In this document: positions 13,479 to 26,830 of the stretch, piece by piece
Numbering within the stretch: the first letter of the stretch is position 1
Layout: the number at the start of each line of letters is the position of its first letter
Source: Thermothelomyces thermophilus ATCC 42464
Lineage: Eukaryota; Ascomycota; Sordariomycetes; Sordariales; Chaetomiaceae
DNA: 64,000 nucleotides
Direction: 5' to 3'
NCBI RefSeq assembly: GCF_000226095.1
Contig: NC_016472.1
Coordinates: 1,178,001-1,242,000, forward strand
Position numbers and translations under genes: made by a program
Notes under the pieces: generated by a model
What the model saw: only the letters and a program-made list of their open reading frames with translations
Told to the model about the DNA's origin: nothing
The model's database searches: none

Positions 13479-13937
13479 TATAACGAACCTAACTTAGACT
13501 TCTTCTAAAAGGGTTTAGACGGAGGTAAATTAAGCAGGATAAGTGTATAGGTCGTCTAAGGGATTTGGTGAAGCTAAAGGGTTTATAATAACACTAGAGT
13601 TATCTCCTATAATGGTTAGTAATACTTGGTATAAATACTGGTGATTATAGGTTAGGTTGCTATTACTAGTAAACTCCTAGAGTCTACTATAACGAGTGAC
13701 TATTTACATGTATATATACTTCTGCCGATCGCTTATAGTCCCTTTCTATCCTGCCCTTAGATCGCCTTTGGTAGCTAGCTATCCTCTGCTATCTTTCCCT
13801 TTTTGGCAATCGTTTGCCCGTGGTAGCCTGTGCTCCCTAGCGATCCTATGTCAGCCTTGCTTTGTGCCCTTCTTGATTAGTGGCTCATTTAGCCTTCTAT
13901 GCCCTACTAGGTCGCGGTATATAGTTGGCTCGTGATA
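13479..13937 (-). repeat. Family A LTR, alpha (5' LTR of the composite)
   Basis: This is 459 bp, the same length as its partner at 6101-6559, and ends GCTCGTGATA next to the target duplication ctata at 13938-13942. Confidence 0.8.
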
Positions 13938-13942
13938 CTATA

Positions 13943-14562
13943 GGACCTCAAAGAGGCCTAGAAGGCCTATAACAAGGGTATAATCTAGGATGCCTAGGTA
14001 CTAGACTATAAGCCTTACTAGGATACTCTAGAGCTAAGGTAGTACTATAGGTATTAGAGCTTTAGCTATACCTAGCGGTATTACTAGTGGCCGGCCTACT
14101 ATAGCCATTATGACGTGAAGGCCTATAGGGAAGGGGGGAAGGCTAGGGAGGCCTAATGCCTTACCTACTCTAACTAACTCCCTTATAGATATATGGCCTA
14201 TAGGGGCCCCTATATAGCGTAGTATAAGAGCTACCCGAAGAAAGTCAAGGCCTAGGAAAGGGCTAGGGAGGCCTACTAGTATTGACTCTAAACCTTCTAA
14301 CTATTAGAGCAACTATATTAGAAGGTAGCCTTCGAGTTTAATAACTAGCCGGAAGATGACGACCACTATTAAACTAGGGCCAAACGCCCCTATAAGAGGC
14401 CTACCCTAGCCTGATAGGTGGCTAGGAGCGCCTTATTTAACGCCTGATAGACCTATATCTCCTTTCTATAGCCTAGAACCCCCTCCTTTTCGTAACCGGC
14501 TAAGGGGGTAATAGTTATAAAGCTAACTACTATACCCTTAGCCTCCGCTCTAGCTACCTTAA
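13943..14562 (+). pseudogene. LINE ORF1, C-terminal part with zinc knuckles
   Basis: Read with TAG/TAA as Gln, the frame begins DLKEAQKAYNKGIIQDAQ. It then shows a knuckle array at about 14040-14240 in which most Cys have become Tyr (TGC/TGT to TAC/TAT), the expected RIP product. ORF1 of Tad-type LINEs is an RNA-binding gag-like protein. The N-terminal half lies at 5610-6100 on the other side of the gypsy insertion. Confidence 0.7.
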
Positions 14563-17500
14563 ATGCAAATTAAGATCCTTTAGTAGAATACCTAAGGTAA
14601 CAAATAGGCCCTTAAGGTCCTACTAAAAGAGGCTAAATATAACCTACTAGCTATCTAGGAACTATAGATTAACCGGTTTATAGGGTTAATATACTACCCC
14701 TAGGCTTCGAAATACTACCTAGTTTATAAGCCTAAAGGCAAGGCAGCTATTCTAGTAGCTAAGCGCTTCTTAGTTAGCTAGTAGGACCATTTAGCAGAGG
14801 AGAACTAGTATAAGGTAACCTTTCTGGCCTTAAGAGAGAGGGGGTTTAAGCTCTAGTCAGTCTATAATAATAGGGGGGAGCAGGCCCTCTTATAGGACCT
14901 GCTAGCCCTACCTCGGCCTACCTACCCCCTAGTTCTTATAGATAATTTTAACCTTTACTACCTAGTCTAGGACCTATTCGACAGGCTTAGCCCGGAGGCT
15001 AGGGACCTCCTTAGCCTTATAGACTAGTAAGACCTTAACCTATATATGCCTTATAGCCAAGTCACTAGGGCCCCCTAGGGGGACTAACGTGGCCGGCCTT
15101 TTATAATAGACCTATTCTAGGCCTCGGCTAGGCTAGAAGCGACCTATAGGGATATCACGGAACATAGGAAATCCGACCACTACCTATAGGTTTTATACGT
15201 CTCCTTTTAAGGGACTAGTAGGCCTATACTAGCTAGTAAGGGGTAGGACTAGAATAGCCTAGATTAGGAGGTTATATAGACCAAAGCGGCCTACCTTTTA
15301 CTCTAGCTTGGTAGATAGGCATTAGCCTAGGCCGGGCCTGTCTTCTAGGGCCTAGAAGAGCTTTTACAGGCCTTCGATAGGCTTATAGAGGCCCTCGAGG
15401 AAATAGCTTTGGTCTCAGCTCTGGTAAAGAAGGCTAGTATAGGTAGTAAACGAGCTTAATAGTGGACTAAGGAGGTACAAGAGGCCTAAAAGAGGGCTAA
15501 AGAGGTAGAGAGAGCCTATAAGGGCACCCTAAACCCCTATATATAGGAGGCACTTCGGCAGGCCCTATAGGACTAGGCTAAAACTATTATAGCTACGAAG
15601 ACTAAGAGCTAGAGAGCTACGCTTCGGGAGTTACCTAACCGGCCGGACCTACTATAGAGGCTAGAGTAGTAGGCAAGGCTATAAAGCCACTTACCGGTCG
15701 ACCCTCTAAAGCTCCTGGCCTTCGAAGGAGGGCTTATAATCTACTAATAGAAGGCTAAAGCACTGGCCGACAAGTTCTTTCCAAACCTAGAAGCAGACCT
15801 ATTAGATATTAACGACCTAGATCTAAACGACTACTAGGAGCCAAAGTTCGAAATAAGCTAAAGGGTTATAGTAGGTAAAGTTAGGGTAGTACTAGCTAGA
15901 GCGGCCCTATAGAAGGCCCTAGGGGAGGACCTCCTCCCTATAGGTCTACTAAAGGCCTATAGGTAGCCGCTCTACCAGATACTAGCTATACTAGCCTCGG
16001 AAAGCCTCTAGCTTGGCTATTTCCTAGCCTAGTTTAAAAGGGCTAAGATAGTAGTCCTCTATAAGCCTAGTAAACCCCTATAGGCCTACTTTACCCTAGG
16101 TAGCTATAAGCCTATAGCACTCTTACTAATAGTAGGTAAGGTGCTAGAGGCTATAGTCACCTAGAAGGTAACGGCTATTATAGAGGCCTATAGGCTTCTA
16201 CCGGCCAAATAGATAGGTAACTAGGAATATAGGTCTATAGAACTAGCTATCCGGCTTATTATAGCTTAGGTCTAGGAGGCCTAGAGGCACAAGGCAGCTA
16301 CCTCCCTCCTATAGCTCGACATCTTAAGGGCTTTCGACACTGTTAACTATACCTAGCTACTAGCCACTTTATGGAGCTAGGGCTTCCTAAGGTGGTTAGT
16401 AATCTAGGTCAGGGAGTAGCTATAGGATAGGGTGGCTATCCTTTACTTCGATAGCCAGGAAATAGAGGATATAATAGTAAGGGCTAGGGTCCTATAAGGG
16501 TCACCCTTCTCCCCTATACTATTTATCCTCTATATAGCCTCCCTTTACTAGGCCATTTGCTAGGCCAGCCCTATGGTTAGTTTAATAGGCTTCGCTAACG
16601 ATACTAACCTCCTAGCCTTTAGGAGGGCTAAGGAGGCCTATAATAGTTAGCTATAAAGGGCCTAGAAGGCCTGCCTATAGTAGGTAAGGACCTAGGGTAT
16701 AGCTTTTGCCCTAGAAAAGTACGAGCTTATCTACTTTAATAGGAGCTAGAAACAGTAGTCGTAACTACTAGAGCTCCTACGGCCTAGAGGGGGTACTACT
16801 ACTATAGCCCTATCGAAGTCGGCTAGATTCCTCAGGGTCTAGCTAGACTAGAGGCTATAATAGGGCCCCTATTATATAAAGGTAGCTAAGAAGCTAGAAA
16901 CCTAGGAGTTTGCCCTAACTAGGCTTGCTACAAAGACCTAGGGCCCCGGCCTCCTATAGGCCTATAAGGTCCATACTAAGTGTATCTATAATGCCCTAGC
17001 TTATAGGGCCTCGAACTTCTACAAGCCTACTAAGCTAGGGGGTAAGCCGGAAGGCCCTGCTAGGGAGCTATCAAAGGCCTAATATAGGGCCCTTCAAGTA
17101 GTTACTAGGGCCTATAAGGCTACCCCTATCCGGTGCCTCAAAACAGAAGCCTAGGTACTGCCCCTTAACCTCTATCTTAATAAGAGGTTAGCTAACTTCG
17201 AAGCCAAACTTGACTAGCCACTCCTACAGACTAGGGCAGGCCTAGGGGCCTCCTAGGTCTCTACGAGGGCCCTTATCTAACAAGCCTATAATAGGTTAAG
17301 CTAGAGGTTCTAGAAGAGAAGGGCTAGGGCAAGGGGCCGGGAGCCAAAGCCTATGACCCTAGAAGTAGCAGGGTCGATGGTCTAGTAGTAGGTTTAGGAG
17401 GGCTATAGAGGGGGTCAACCCCCCCTATAGACCTCATAAAGGAGGCTATAGGCTATAGAACTAGCCGTAGTAGCTAGCTAGAGCAACCGCTAGAGGGCCG

Positions 17501-18090
17501 ACCAAGCCGGTAGGAAGATATAGCACGTATTAGACAAGGACCCCCTATGCCTAGTTTTTATAGGGGAAGGCCTATAAAGGCACTAGGGCCTAACTAAGGC
17601 CTAGAGCTCCCTACTAGTATAGGCCCGTACAGGGGCCATTAGCCTTTGTAACTTCCTATTTAAGGTTCAAGTCCTAGGGGTTAGTACCCCTTATTATACC
17701 TATAGCCAGGGGAGGGAAACTGTAGAGCACCTAGTCGTATAGTGCCTAAACCTATTAAGAAGCCGAATATAGGAGTCCTAGGAAATACGGTTGTAAAGGG
17801 ACCTAGACCTCGTTCTATAGGGTATAGGGGCCCGTAACTATCGTTTGGCAAGGAGGGTTCTACAGTGGCTAATGGACCTAGGGAGGCTCCTAGAATACCG
17901 CCTCGCAAGGAGGCTAGACCGGGAGGGAAGGCCTCTATAAGGCTATTCTAGCTACTTCTCCTTTTCTTTATAGTATATTAGTATTCCAGATTAGGCGTTA
18001 AAGGTAGGACAGAGGTTTTTATCCGGCCTATTAGGTACGGTTTCCTTTATATATAACTAGAGAGGCTCTAGCATGCTTATTGGCATAGCA
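14563..18090 (+). pseudogene. LINE ORF2: endonuclease and reverse transcriptase fossil
   Basis: The ATG at 14563 starts MQIKILQQNTQGNK, typical of the beginning of the APE-type endonuclease of LINEs. Endonuclease sequence runs to about 15250. The RT domain follows, with LDILRAFDTVN near 16317-16350, QGSPFSPILF near 16500-16535 and FANDTNLLAF near 16585-16615. The last is the FADD catalytic box with its first Asp changed to Asn by a TG to TA mutation. A C-terminal region near 17690-17940 resembles the RNase H/Cys-His tail. Many TAG stops make it non-functional. Confidence 0.8.
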
Positions 18091-18120
18091 GTATAGGACT
18101 AATAATAATAATAATAATAA

Positions 18121-19244
18121 TCTATATCCTTCTCTCTTCATAGTTTAGGTACTACCCATTACCTCTATATTTACCAATACTTATTACTAATCTAAAGAGC
18201 CTTAAGATCTATAGTAATCTTATAGTATTTCTTAATAGCTATTATATAATTATCCTAAGGAATTCCTTATCTAACTATTATATATTTAAGTTTTAAAGAG
18301 AGGCATTATTATAATTTGATTAAGTATAACTTATTACTCTAAAGGAGGCCGCCTACCTTTAATAGCCTAGCCTTAAACTAAATAATAAAAGTAGTAAATA
18401 GTTTATCGTCCTTCTATTATAAGAATTCTAATTCCGACAAGGCTATTATCTTCTTATAAGGGTCAGAAAAGATGCTCTTAAAATATTAGAGGAACTAAGT
18501 TAGGTATAACTTAGGTCTATACCTAGCGTATAAGGTTTCCCTAGATAAAGACCTATTAGTCGTAATTAGAGCCGATGAAATCTCTATTGGCTATAAAGAT
18601 GTATTTTATCGTGCTCTTCTATACTATAAAGAGTTCTTTTTCGCCGTTAAAAGGTTGTCTAGTTAAGAGACGCTTCTGCTATAGCTATTAAGCTTTAAAG
18701 GGTACCCTAGCTAACTTAGGGGTTAGGATAGGTTAGGTTTAGAATACCTAGAGGGTATTAATTATAGTATTCTACTATTCTATTACTACTTAAAGGGAGT
18801 AGATAAGCTCCTATAATTCTACTAAGCCTAAAGGCCTATATACTTCTAAATCCACTATAACTATATTATTAATAACCTCTTTAGGGAGTTACTACTAGTA
18901 TAAAGGTAGTCGAAATATAATATACTAGCCTTATAATATCTATAGATAAATATATAATGTTTTATTTGATTACCTTAGGGAGGAAAAAGAGGAAAAATAT
19001 AAGAGTTATATAGAGAAGTGCCTTTTAATTAATATATATATATATAACCTAGGTAGGGCCTAGTTAGGCTCTAGGTTAGGCCTTAACTAGGCCTTAGCTA
19101 TATATCTACTAGATAAGTTATAAATAAATAACGAACGCTCTATAGACTTATAAGGTATATATAAGTAAGGTAAGGTAGGTCTATTCCAGTGCCTAGGTAA
19201 AGCCTAGGCATTATCTAGCCTAGGTATAGCCTAAGCCTATAATA
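18121..19244 (-). mobile_element. Family B Ty3/gypsy, LTR and gag fragment (copy B3)
   Basis: This is the inverted relative of 19332-20377 plus 27987-28100. On the minus strand the LTR (19244-18916) is followed by gag down to 18121, where the LINE tail begins. The LTR is flanked on the right by family B pol sequence (19245-19331), so this copy inserted into, or was rearranged with, copy B1. Confidence 0.75.
18916..19244 (-). repeat. Family B LTR (copy B3, minus)
   Basis: This is the reverse complement of the LTRs at 19332, 33852 and 39119, including the CT-rich/AG-rich segment (gaggaaaaagaggaaa) and the paired 'cctaggt' motifs. Length is about 329 bp. Confidence 0.8.
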
Positions 19245-19331
19245 GATATATATATAAGTATTTTCAAGATTAGAATATAACTAGAACTACTTATCTATAA
19301 GATCTCTTTATAGCCTAGATAAATAGGAATC
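19245..19331 (+). mobile_element. Family B pol sliver (copy B1, left part)
   Basis: This 87-bp piece matches pol at about 28833-28920 and ends in gaatc at 19327-19331. The same 5 bp recur at 34182-34186, after which the matching pol sequence resumes. It is therefore the left shoulder of copy B1 at the insertion point of copy B2. Confidence 0.75.
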
Positions 19332-19659
19332 TATTATAGGCCTAGGCTATACCTAGGCTAGACAATCCTAGGCTTTACCTAGGCATTAGAGTAGACCTAC
19401 CCTACCCTATTTATATAGGCTCTATAGATCTATAGAACGTTCGTTACTCGTTTGTAACTTGTCTAGTAAACATATGGCTAAGGTCTAGTTAGGGCCTGAC
19501 CTAGAGCCTAACTAGGCCCTACCTAGGTCATATATATATACATTAGTTAAAAGGCACTCCTCTATATAACTCTTATATTTTTCCTCTTTTTCCTCCCTAA
19601 GGTAGTTAAATAGAACATTATACACTTATCTATAGACACTATAAGGCTAGTATATTATA
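19332..19659 (+). repeat. Family B LTR (5' LTR of B2)
   Basis: It starts TATTATAGGCC (a RIP form of a TG start) right after target duplication gaatc and ends GCTAGTATATTATA. It carries a TATATATATA stretch near 19540 and a CT-rich block ('tttttcctctttttcctccc', 19586-19605). Confidence 0.8.
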
Positions 19660-20372
19660 TTTCGACTACCTTTATACTAGTAATAACTCCCTAAGGGAGT
19701 TATTAATAATATAGTTATAGCAGATTTAGGAATATATAGGCCTTTAGGCTTAGCAGAATTATAGGAGCTTATCTACTCCCTTTAAGTAGTAATAGAATAG
19801 CAGAATACTATGATCGAGACTCTCTAGGCATTCTAAACCTAATATGTCCTAACCCCTAAGTTAGCTAGGGTACCCCTTAAAGCTTAGTGGCTATAACGAA
19901 AGCGCCTCCTAACTAGACAACCTTTTAATAGTAAAAAGGAACTCTTTATAGTATAGAAGAGTACGATAGAACACGTCCTTATAGCTAATGGAGATTTTAT
20001 TGGCTCTAATTATAACTAATAGGTCTTTATCTAGGGAAACCTTATATACTAGGTATAGACCTAAGTTATAGCTTACTATAAATTAGTAGGCCTAAAAGTT
20101 AGGTATAACCTGATTTAGTTCTTTTAATATCTTAAGAGTATCTTCTTTGATCTTTATAAGAAGATAGTAGCCTTATCGGAACTAGAATTCTTATAATAAA
20201 GAAATAACGAACCATTTACCGCCTTTATTATTTAGTTTAAGGCTAAGCTATCGAAGGTAGGTAGCCTTATTTAGAGCGACAAGTTATATATAATTAAATT
20301 ATAATAATGCCTCTCTTTAAAACTTAAATATATAATGGTTAGATAAGGAATTCTTTAGGATAATTATATAAT
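19660..20372 (+). pseudogene. Family B gag, 5' part (copy B2)
   Basis: This is the plus-strand gag region between the 5' LTR and the nested family A element. It resumes at 27987. The inverted copy at 18121-18915 confirms continuity across the insertion, since that copy runs through the equivalent point without interruption. RIP stops are frequent. Confidence 0.7.
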
Positions 20373-20377
20373 GGTAA

Positions 20378-20831
20378 TGTTACAGATAAGCATATAGACG
20401 GCCTGGCAGGCTATAGCCAGGACACGGGACATTCCAACAGCCAATCACTTGACAGACTAATTAAAAGATTATCACTGCCAAGACTAAGGTCTTCACTAGT
20501 GATAATAACATGTCACCGTCAACAACACGGAATCACAAAGTAAAAGGAGAAATGGTACTAGTAATAACTATTAAAGAGGAACAGATAATTATATATATAT
20601 AGCTAGCCAGTTACTTATTATAGTAAACTCTAGGAGTTTACTAGTAATAGCAACCTAACCTATAATTACAAGTACTTATACTAAGCATCACTAACTATTA
20701 TAGGAGATAACTCTAGTGTTATTATAAACCCTTTAGCTTTACCAAATCCCTTAGACGACCTATATACTTGTCCTACTTAATTTACCTCCGTCTAAACCCT
20801 TTTAGAAGAAGTCTAAGTTAGGTTCGTTACA
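20378..20831 (+). repeat. Family A LTR, U3 variant delta (5')
   Basis: It starts TGTTACAGATAAG and ends GTTCGTTACA, and matches 27526-27981 apart from transition changes and a 2-bp length difference at the start. The first half is unique to this variant. The second half, from about 20610, is shared with every family A LTR. Confidence 0.85.
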
Positions 20832-20854
20832 CGTTGCTATTACTCCCTTTATTC

Positions 20855-23800
20855 TATTATGGCTTAGAACGGAGGTGATTTCGACCTCGACATCGATATA
20901 GCTACTAACATTATAGCCGAATAGCTACTCGCCTAGCTCGGTTAACTCTAGCAGCGGATCTAGGAGTTAGACTAGAGAGATAAGGTTGCTTAAGCTCGGA
21001 TTAAGGAACTCGAAAACGGCGAAAAGCACTTGTAGAAGCTGGTTAACGAGGCCTACGCTAAAATTAAGGCGCTCGAGGGTGCCAAAGCGAGCCATATTAA
21101 GATCAAACTACCTGGTAAATATGGAGGAACTAAGGAGGATCTTATAGGATTCCTGATAAACCTCTGATCTTACTTCTAGCTTAATGACGATAAGTTTCTA
21201 GATAATAAAGCTAAAGTCCTTTATATAGCTATAAGACTAGAGGGTAAGGCATTTAGATAGTTTAAGCTTATATAGAATAACTATCTTACTAAGAAAGATA
21301 AAGATAACTAAGACACGTTTATATAGGTAGTCTTTCGATCCTATGACCGGTTTAAAGAAGAGCTTTAGAAGGTTTTTAGCGATAAAGATGAGAAGATTTA
21401 TATGTAAGAAAGACTTGCTAATCTCTAATAGACTAAGTTAGTAGCCTCCTATACTATATAGTTTAGATAGGATATACTTAAGTGTTAGCTTAATAATAAG
21501 GTATTAATATAACTATTCTATAATAGCTTAAAAGAAAAGGTTAAAGATAAACTATATAAGTATAACCGGCCCAAGACTCTAGATAAATATATTATATAGG
21601 CTATTAGAATTAATAATTAACTCTATATACGAGAGTAGTAGAAATAAGGTTAGATAAATAGAACTATAGTTAAGGCTAATGATAAGAAAAAACGAATATA
21701 CGTTAGTACATTATATAGGATGTATCTTAGAGCTATAGATATAGATATAGCATAGAAGTAGGATAAGAAAAAGACAGCTAAAGACAAGTCTAACGTTACC
21801 TACTATAACTATGGAAAGAAAGGACACTATAAACGAGAATGTCAAAGCCTAAAGAAAGACTAGAAACTAGTCCCTAGAAAGAAAATTATGGCTATTAACG
21901 AAACCGCTAAGGATGTTATCAAAGTAACGGCTATAAGCTACAAGAACAGGGACAATGATATAGATAGTCCTAGACACGACGGCAATAGTAAAGACAAATA
22001 AGCACCGTACTCTGAACTAGTTACTATAGACCTAGAAATAGGTCTTGTCAAATAGAATACGGCAGGAGAATATACACTACCAATTTCGATTCTCCTAGCC
22101 TTAAGGTAGTAGGGTTTCATAGTTACCTAGAGGTAAGATAGATCGTAGACAACCGATACCTAAGGAATCGAAAGACCCGGACCTAATGTTCTATTCCTCT
22201 AGGAATAAATCGAATGGTACTATAACAAAGTTTTCTAGCTTAATATAGAACTATACGAACGGGATAGACGTTTAATTTGACTTACCTAGTAGAGTGATAA
22301 AATAAGGGACGAGATAAGGGAACTTCGACATATTATAGAAACTATTAAAGGGGAACAGCCTATAATATATAATAGACCTAATAGCTATACCGAGTATTTT
22401 GACGATTAGTAACTTAGCCACGATATACGGAACCTAGAGTACTAGTTTATATACGCGAACTATGGAAAAGACGAATGTATATAGGAAAACTACTAGAAGA
22501 AATACTCCTACCTTAGCATTAGAGTACCTATAGTCTATATATAGTAGGAAAGATTTAGAAAAGAATTCTAATACCTTCTAGGTAACACTATATAATTATA
22601 CCTACAATACAAGGCATATATATAAGTGCCCTGGTTCTAGTATATATTATATAAATGCCGATATTACTTTCGTGACAAATTCGAAAACAATCACTAGCCA
22701 ACCTAACAAGGAAATGAAGACGGAAGCCTCTACCCTATAGAATAGGTCTATAATGTAGGAAACAGAGCGGCCGAATTGCTCTAGAAAATCGAAGCCCGCG
22801 ATCTAGAAGGCATTACGGTAGTACCAAAACGAGCCTAGCCTAGGTACTATAGAATAGGACAAGATATATAAGACTCGTGCCAAAGTAACGACTACCTCTA
22901 CCATATAGACGAAAAGAAATTATGGATCTAGAAGCTTCAGATAAAGCTATAGCATGTACAACGGAAAGCAGAACAGACCTAATAGTAGGAAGTTACTAGC
23001 ACCTAATGGCTTATAGAAATAAGTACGATTGACGAAGCCGCTATTAGCTAAACAACCGAAGAGGTTAGCACTGACCTAGGAAACGGGTCAGGGCCCTTCG
23101 AGGGGCCCGAAAACTATTAATGCCTATATAGCGGCAAGTAGTAGCGTAGTATAGGAGGAACTAGTATAAGAGACTACTATATCGAGACCTCTTAGCAGAA
23201 ATATAGGAAATTGCCGTAATCTTTAGATAACGGCGGCAAGACAAACGATTATAGATAATAATACAATAGAAATAGCACAAAATGCTTATACTAATGGATA
23301 GTAGAGTAGAGATAAACCTAATTTCACCGACACTTATAAATTAGCTATAGATACCCTAGAGAATAAAGCGAAAGTATAGCATAGTCAAAGGGCCATTTCC
23401 GATATAATAGGTATATAAGGAGACTAAACCGATTAATATTACTATAGTAAGGAAAACTATAGTAGTTATATTTAGTATTATAGATATAGGTAATAATAAA
23501 GATATAATATTAGGATTACTATAATATAAAGATTACGACCTAGACATTAGCTAGAAGAATAGTAGCTACCTATAACCCCGAATAGAATCGTATTTAACTA
23601 GCGAGATAGGGAGCACACAAGGATCACAAGCAGACGATGCTTAGGGGAAGGCATATCCTATAGATCTACCGCAAGGGACAGATAATAGTAGGCAGACTAC
23701 TACAGACTCTAGAAGAAGCAGTATAACAATACCGACGTTACGATAGGAGGAACGAGCTAAACCGCCGATAGCTATTCTCTCTATTGACAAATGTAGAGCA

Positions 23801-26800
23801 TTATAACTAGAGTAGTAGGTTAAGATAGGAGAAATTGCCAGCATCGCTATAGACGGAACCAAGTTTGTATACTATTAGAAAGCCGAGAGATAAGACAAGA
23901 CTAGGGAAGTACCGAAGGAATACAAAGGATACCTAGCATTCGAACCGAAGCATCTAGAAGGATTATTAGAATACGGCCTATAGGATTATAAGATTAAGCT
24001 TAAGGAAGGAGCACGACTAAAGTTCTTTAAGATTTATTATACAAGCTAGATATAAAATAAAGAACTTAAGCGATACTTAGAAGAGAATCTTTGAAGAGGA
24101 TATATCTACCTATTAATATTGCTAGTAGGCTACCTAATCCTATTTGTGCCTAAGAAAGACAGAAAGCTATAGTTATACGTCGACTATTAGTAACTTAACG
24201 AATAGACCGTAAAAAACTAATACCTATTACTACTAATCTCATAGCTCTAAGATTAGTTAGTAGGAGCCTAATATTTTACGCGTCTTAACTTGCTATCGGC
24301 CTATAACTATATATAGATTAAAGAAGGCGACAAGTAGAAAATGGCCTTTAGGATACCCTATAGCTATTACAAGTACCTTGTCATGCTATTTAGACTTACA
24401 AATATACTAGTAATATTTTAAGCCCTAATTAATTAAGCTATCCGATCCTTTCTCGATAAATTTATAGTATATTATCTTGATAATATACTTATCTTCTCTA
24501 AAACGATAGACAAACACCAGAAGTACGTAAGAGTAGTACTAAATGTATTATATATATATAAGCTATTAGTTAATAAGGAAAAGAGCGAATTCTATGTTAG
24601 GAAGACAGTATTTTTAAGATATAAGATATCTCTAGGACAAATCCAAATAGAACCTTCAAAGGCTAAAGCTATCAAGGATTAGCTATGACTAACGTTAGTT
24701 ACAGAAGTATAAAGTTTTATCGGATTTGCGAACTTCTACCAGATGTTCATTAGGAACTTTAGAGCAATCATATGACCTTTGTACGAACTTACCAAGAAGA
24801 ACGCTAAATTCTAATAGGAAGAGTAACACGAGCAAGCATTTATATAGATCTATGATGCTATTACTAAAGATCTAGTACTAGTGCTATTAGACCCTAAGAA
24901 GCCATTTAAGGTAGAAACGGATGCTTTAGACTACGCTATTAGAGGATGGTTAGGATAATGAGATAAATAAGGGAAGCTACATCCTATAGCCTTCTTTTTA
25001 AAGAAGCTCGATAGACTATATCTCAATTATCTAATCTATAATAAGGAACTACTTACAATTATCGAAGCTTTTAAGGAATAGCAACTATACCTTAGTAATA
25101 CGATCGAACTAGTATAAGTATATATAGATTATAAGAATTTACAATACTTTATAATGATAAAGAAGCTTAATAGACGACAAACACAATAGGTAGAATTCTT
25201 TATAGAATTTAATTTTAAGATCTGCTATAAGAAGGGCAAAGAGAACGTACGAGCAGACGCCTTAAGCCGATAAATAGATTATATAGAAGGATAAATAGAA
25301 ACAACGCCACCATTATTTAAGGAACAAATAGATAGAACGCTACATCACGAAACGTAGACACCCGTAGAAGATGACCTACTCGACTTGTTCCTAGAATGTT
25401 ATATAATCTTTCGAGAAGAAAGGATTAACGAGATATAGTATTAAGCAGCACCTAGACTAGTAGTACCTAATAGAGTAGAAGAAAAAGATAGGAAACTCTA
25501 GTACCGAGGCAAAGTATATATCTATAATAAAGATCAATAGCTACGAATGATTTAAGGACTCTATAAGTCAAAACTCGGAGGATATAAAGGAGTTATAAAG
25601 ACTGTTATATAAGTTAAAAAACACTATGACTTTCTATAGTTAACGATATAAGTTAAGGAAGTCATATAGAATTACGACATTTGTAATCGAAGCAAAACAG
25701 TATAATATAAGCTATATAGGCTACTTTAGCTACTACTAATAGCCGATAAACTATAGAGTTTAGTTATAATAGACTTTATTACAAAGCTACTAGAATCTAA
25801 GGATACGGCTATAAGGGTAATCTATAATAGTATTCTTACTATAGTAGACCGCCTGACTAAATAGGTATACTTCTTTCCCTATAAGGAGTCCTAGATAGCG
25901 GAACAGTTAGTAGACGTAATCTATTGGCAAGTCACATTGGTATATACTTAGCTATAGGAATAGATTACCAATAGAGATACCAAATTCGTATCGAAGTTCT
26001 AGCAAGCATTAATATAACGATTAGGCGTTAGTAGCAAGCTATTAACGACATATTACCTATAAACCGACAGACAAACAGAGCGATTAAACCAAGTTGTCAA
26101 GTAGTACCTCCGTTCTTACATTAACTACTAGTAAGATGACTAGGTTATACTATTACTAATAGTATAACTTGCCTATAATATAATGCTAATAGAAATGACC
26201 AAAGTTATACCGTTCCTTACAAACTATAGATATAAAGCAAACCTTAGGTAAGGGCTAGAGGTCACGGTGCCAAGAGTAGCAGTCAAAGTAGAACAAATAT
26301 ACGTACTATACGAGAAGCTTAAAAAGAAACTTAAGTTTATCAGAACCAGAATAAAGAACTACTATAACAAATATAGGCTCGAGGGACCTTGCCTAGAGAG
26401 GGGAGACAAAGTCTACCTAATCGTACGAAACTTATAAACCAAACGACTAAGCACAAAGCTAGACTTTAAGAAGGTCAGACCCTTTATTATCAAGGAACGA
26501 ATTTCGACATCTAACTACCGACTATTGTTACTATCATCTATACGATTATAGATAGATATTTTTCATATTTTACTTCTCGAACTAGTACTAAAGAATGCTA
26601 AGACTACTATAGACATTGAAGTAAAGGACAAAGAGAAAGAATAGAACGTCAAAGAAATTCTAGATTTATATATTATCAATAGGGAACTATAGTATCTAGT
26701 TAAATAGCTTGATTTTAGACTAAAAGATAACTTATAGGAACTAGTTAAGAATTTGAACTACCCTAAGAAACTAGAATAGTTCTACCGGTAGAACCCGGAT

Positions 26801-26830
26801 CGACTAAAGGAAAACCTAGGACAGAACTAA
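20855..26830 (+). pseudogene. Family A gag-pol fossil
   Basis: With RIP stops read as Gln, gag starts near 20860 (NGGDFDLDIDIATNI). A zinc knuckle appears near 21800-21840 as YYNYGKKGHYKREC, two of its Cys changed to Tyr. RT follows near 24000-24600 with YLDNILIF, where the second Asp of YLDD is now Asn. RNase H ends near 25260 (GKENVRADALSR). The integrase zinc region and core span about 25550-26300. A chromodomain tail lies near 26640-26790. This would be the standard Ty3/gypsy polyprotein. Here it is inactivated by scores of stops. Confidence 0.8.

Larger units (their letters stand above)
6101..13937 (-). mobile_element. Composite family A Ty3/gypsy inserted in the LINE
   Basis: The unit is bounded by two LTRs of the same variant and equal length (459 bp: 6101-6559 and 13479-13937). 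It is flanked by a 5-bp repeat, ctata, at 6096-6100 and 13938-13942. Read on the minus strand it has a 5' LTR (right), gag, protease, RT, RNase H and part of integrase down to 8470. It then carries a foreign LTR (8043-8469) with its own gag fragment, and ends in the 3' LTR (left). The original integrase end and chromodomain are missing. The likely history is insertion of a second family A element into integrase, followed by a deletion. Confidence 0.8.
13938..18120 (+). mobile_element. Tad-like LINE, main part with (AAT)n tail
   Basis: This continues the LINE begun at 5610. It contains the zinc-knuckle end of ORF1, then ORF2 with endonuclease, reverse transcriptase and a Cys/His-type C-terminal region. 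It ends in an (AAT)n run at 18100-18120, as non-LTR elements commonly do. The element is strongly RIP-mutated although still fairly GC-rich, because only CA/TG steps were lost. It directly abuts family B gag sequence at 18121. Confidence 0.85.

Noticed and set aside
17681-17908. 75-codon minus-strand frame inside the LINE
   Set aside because: It lies opposite the C-terminal part of LINE ORF2 and has no independent support.
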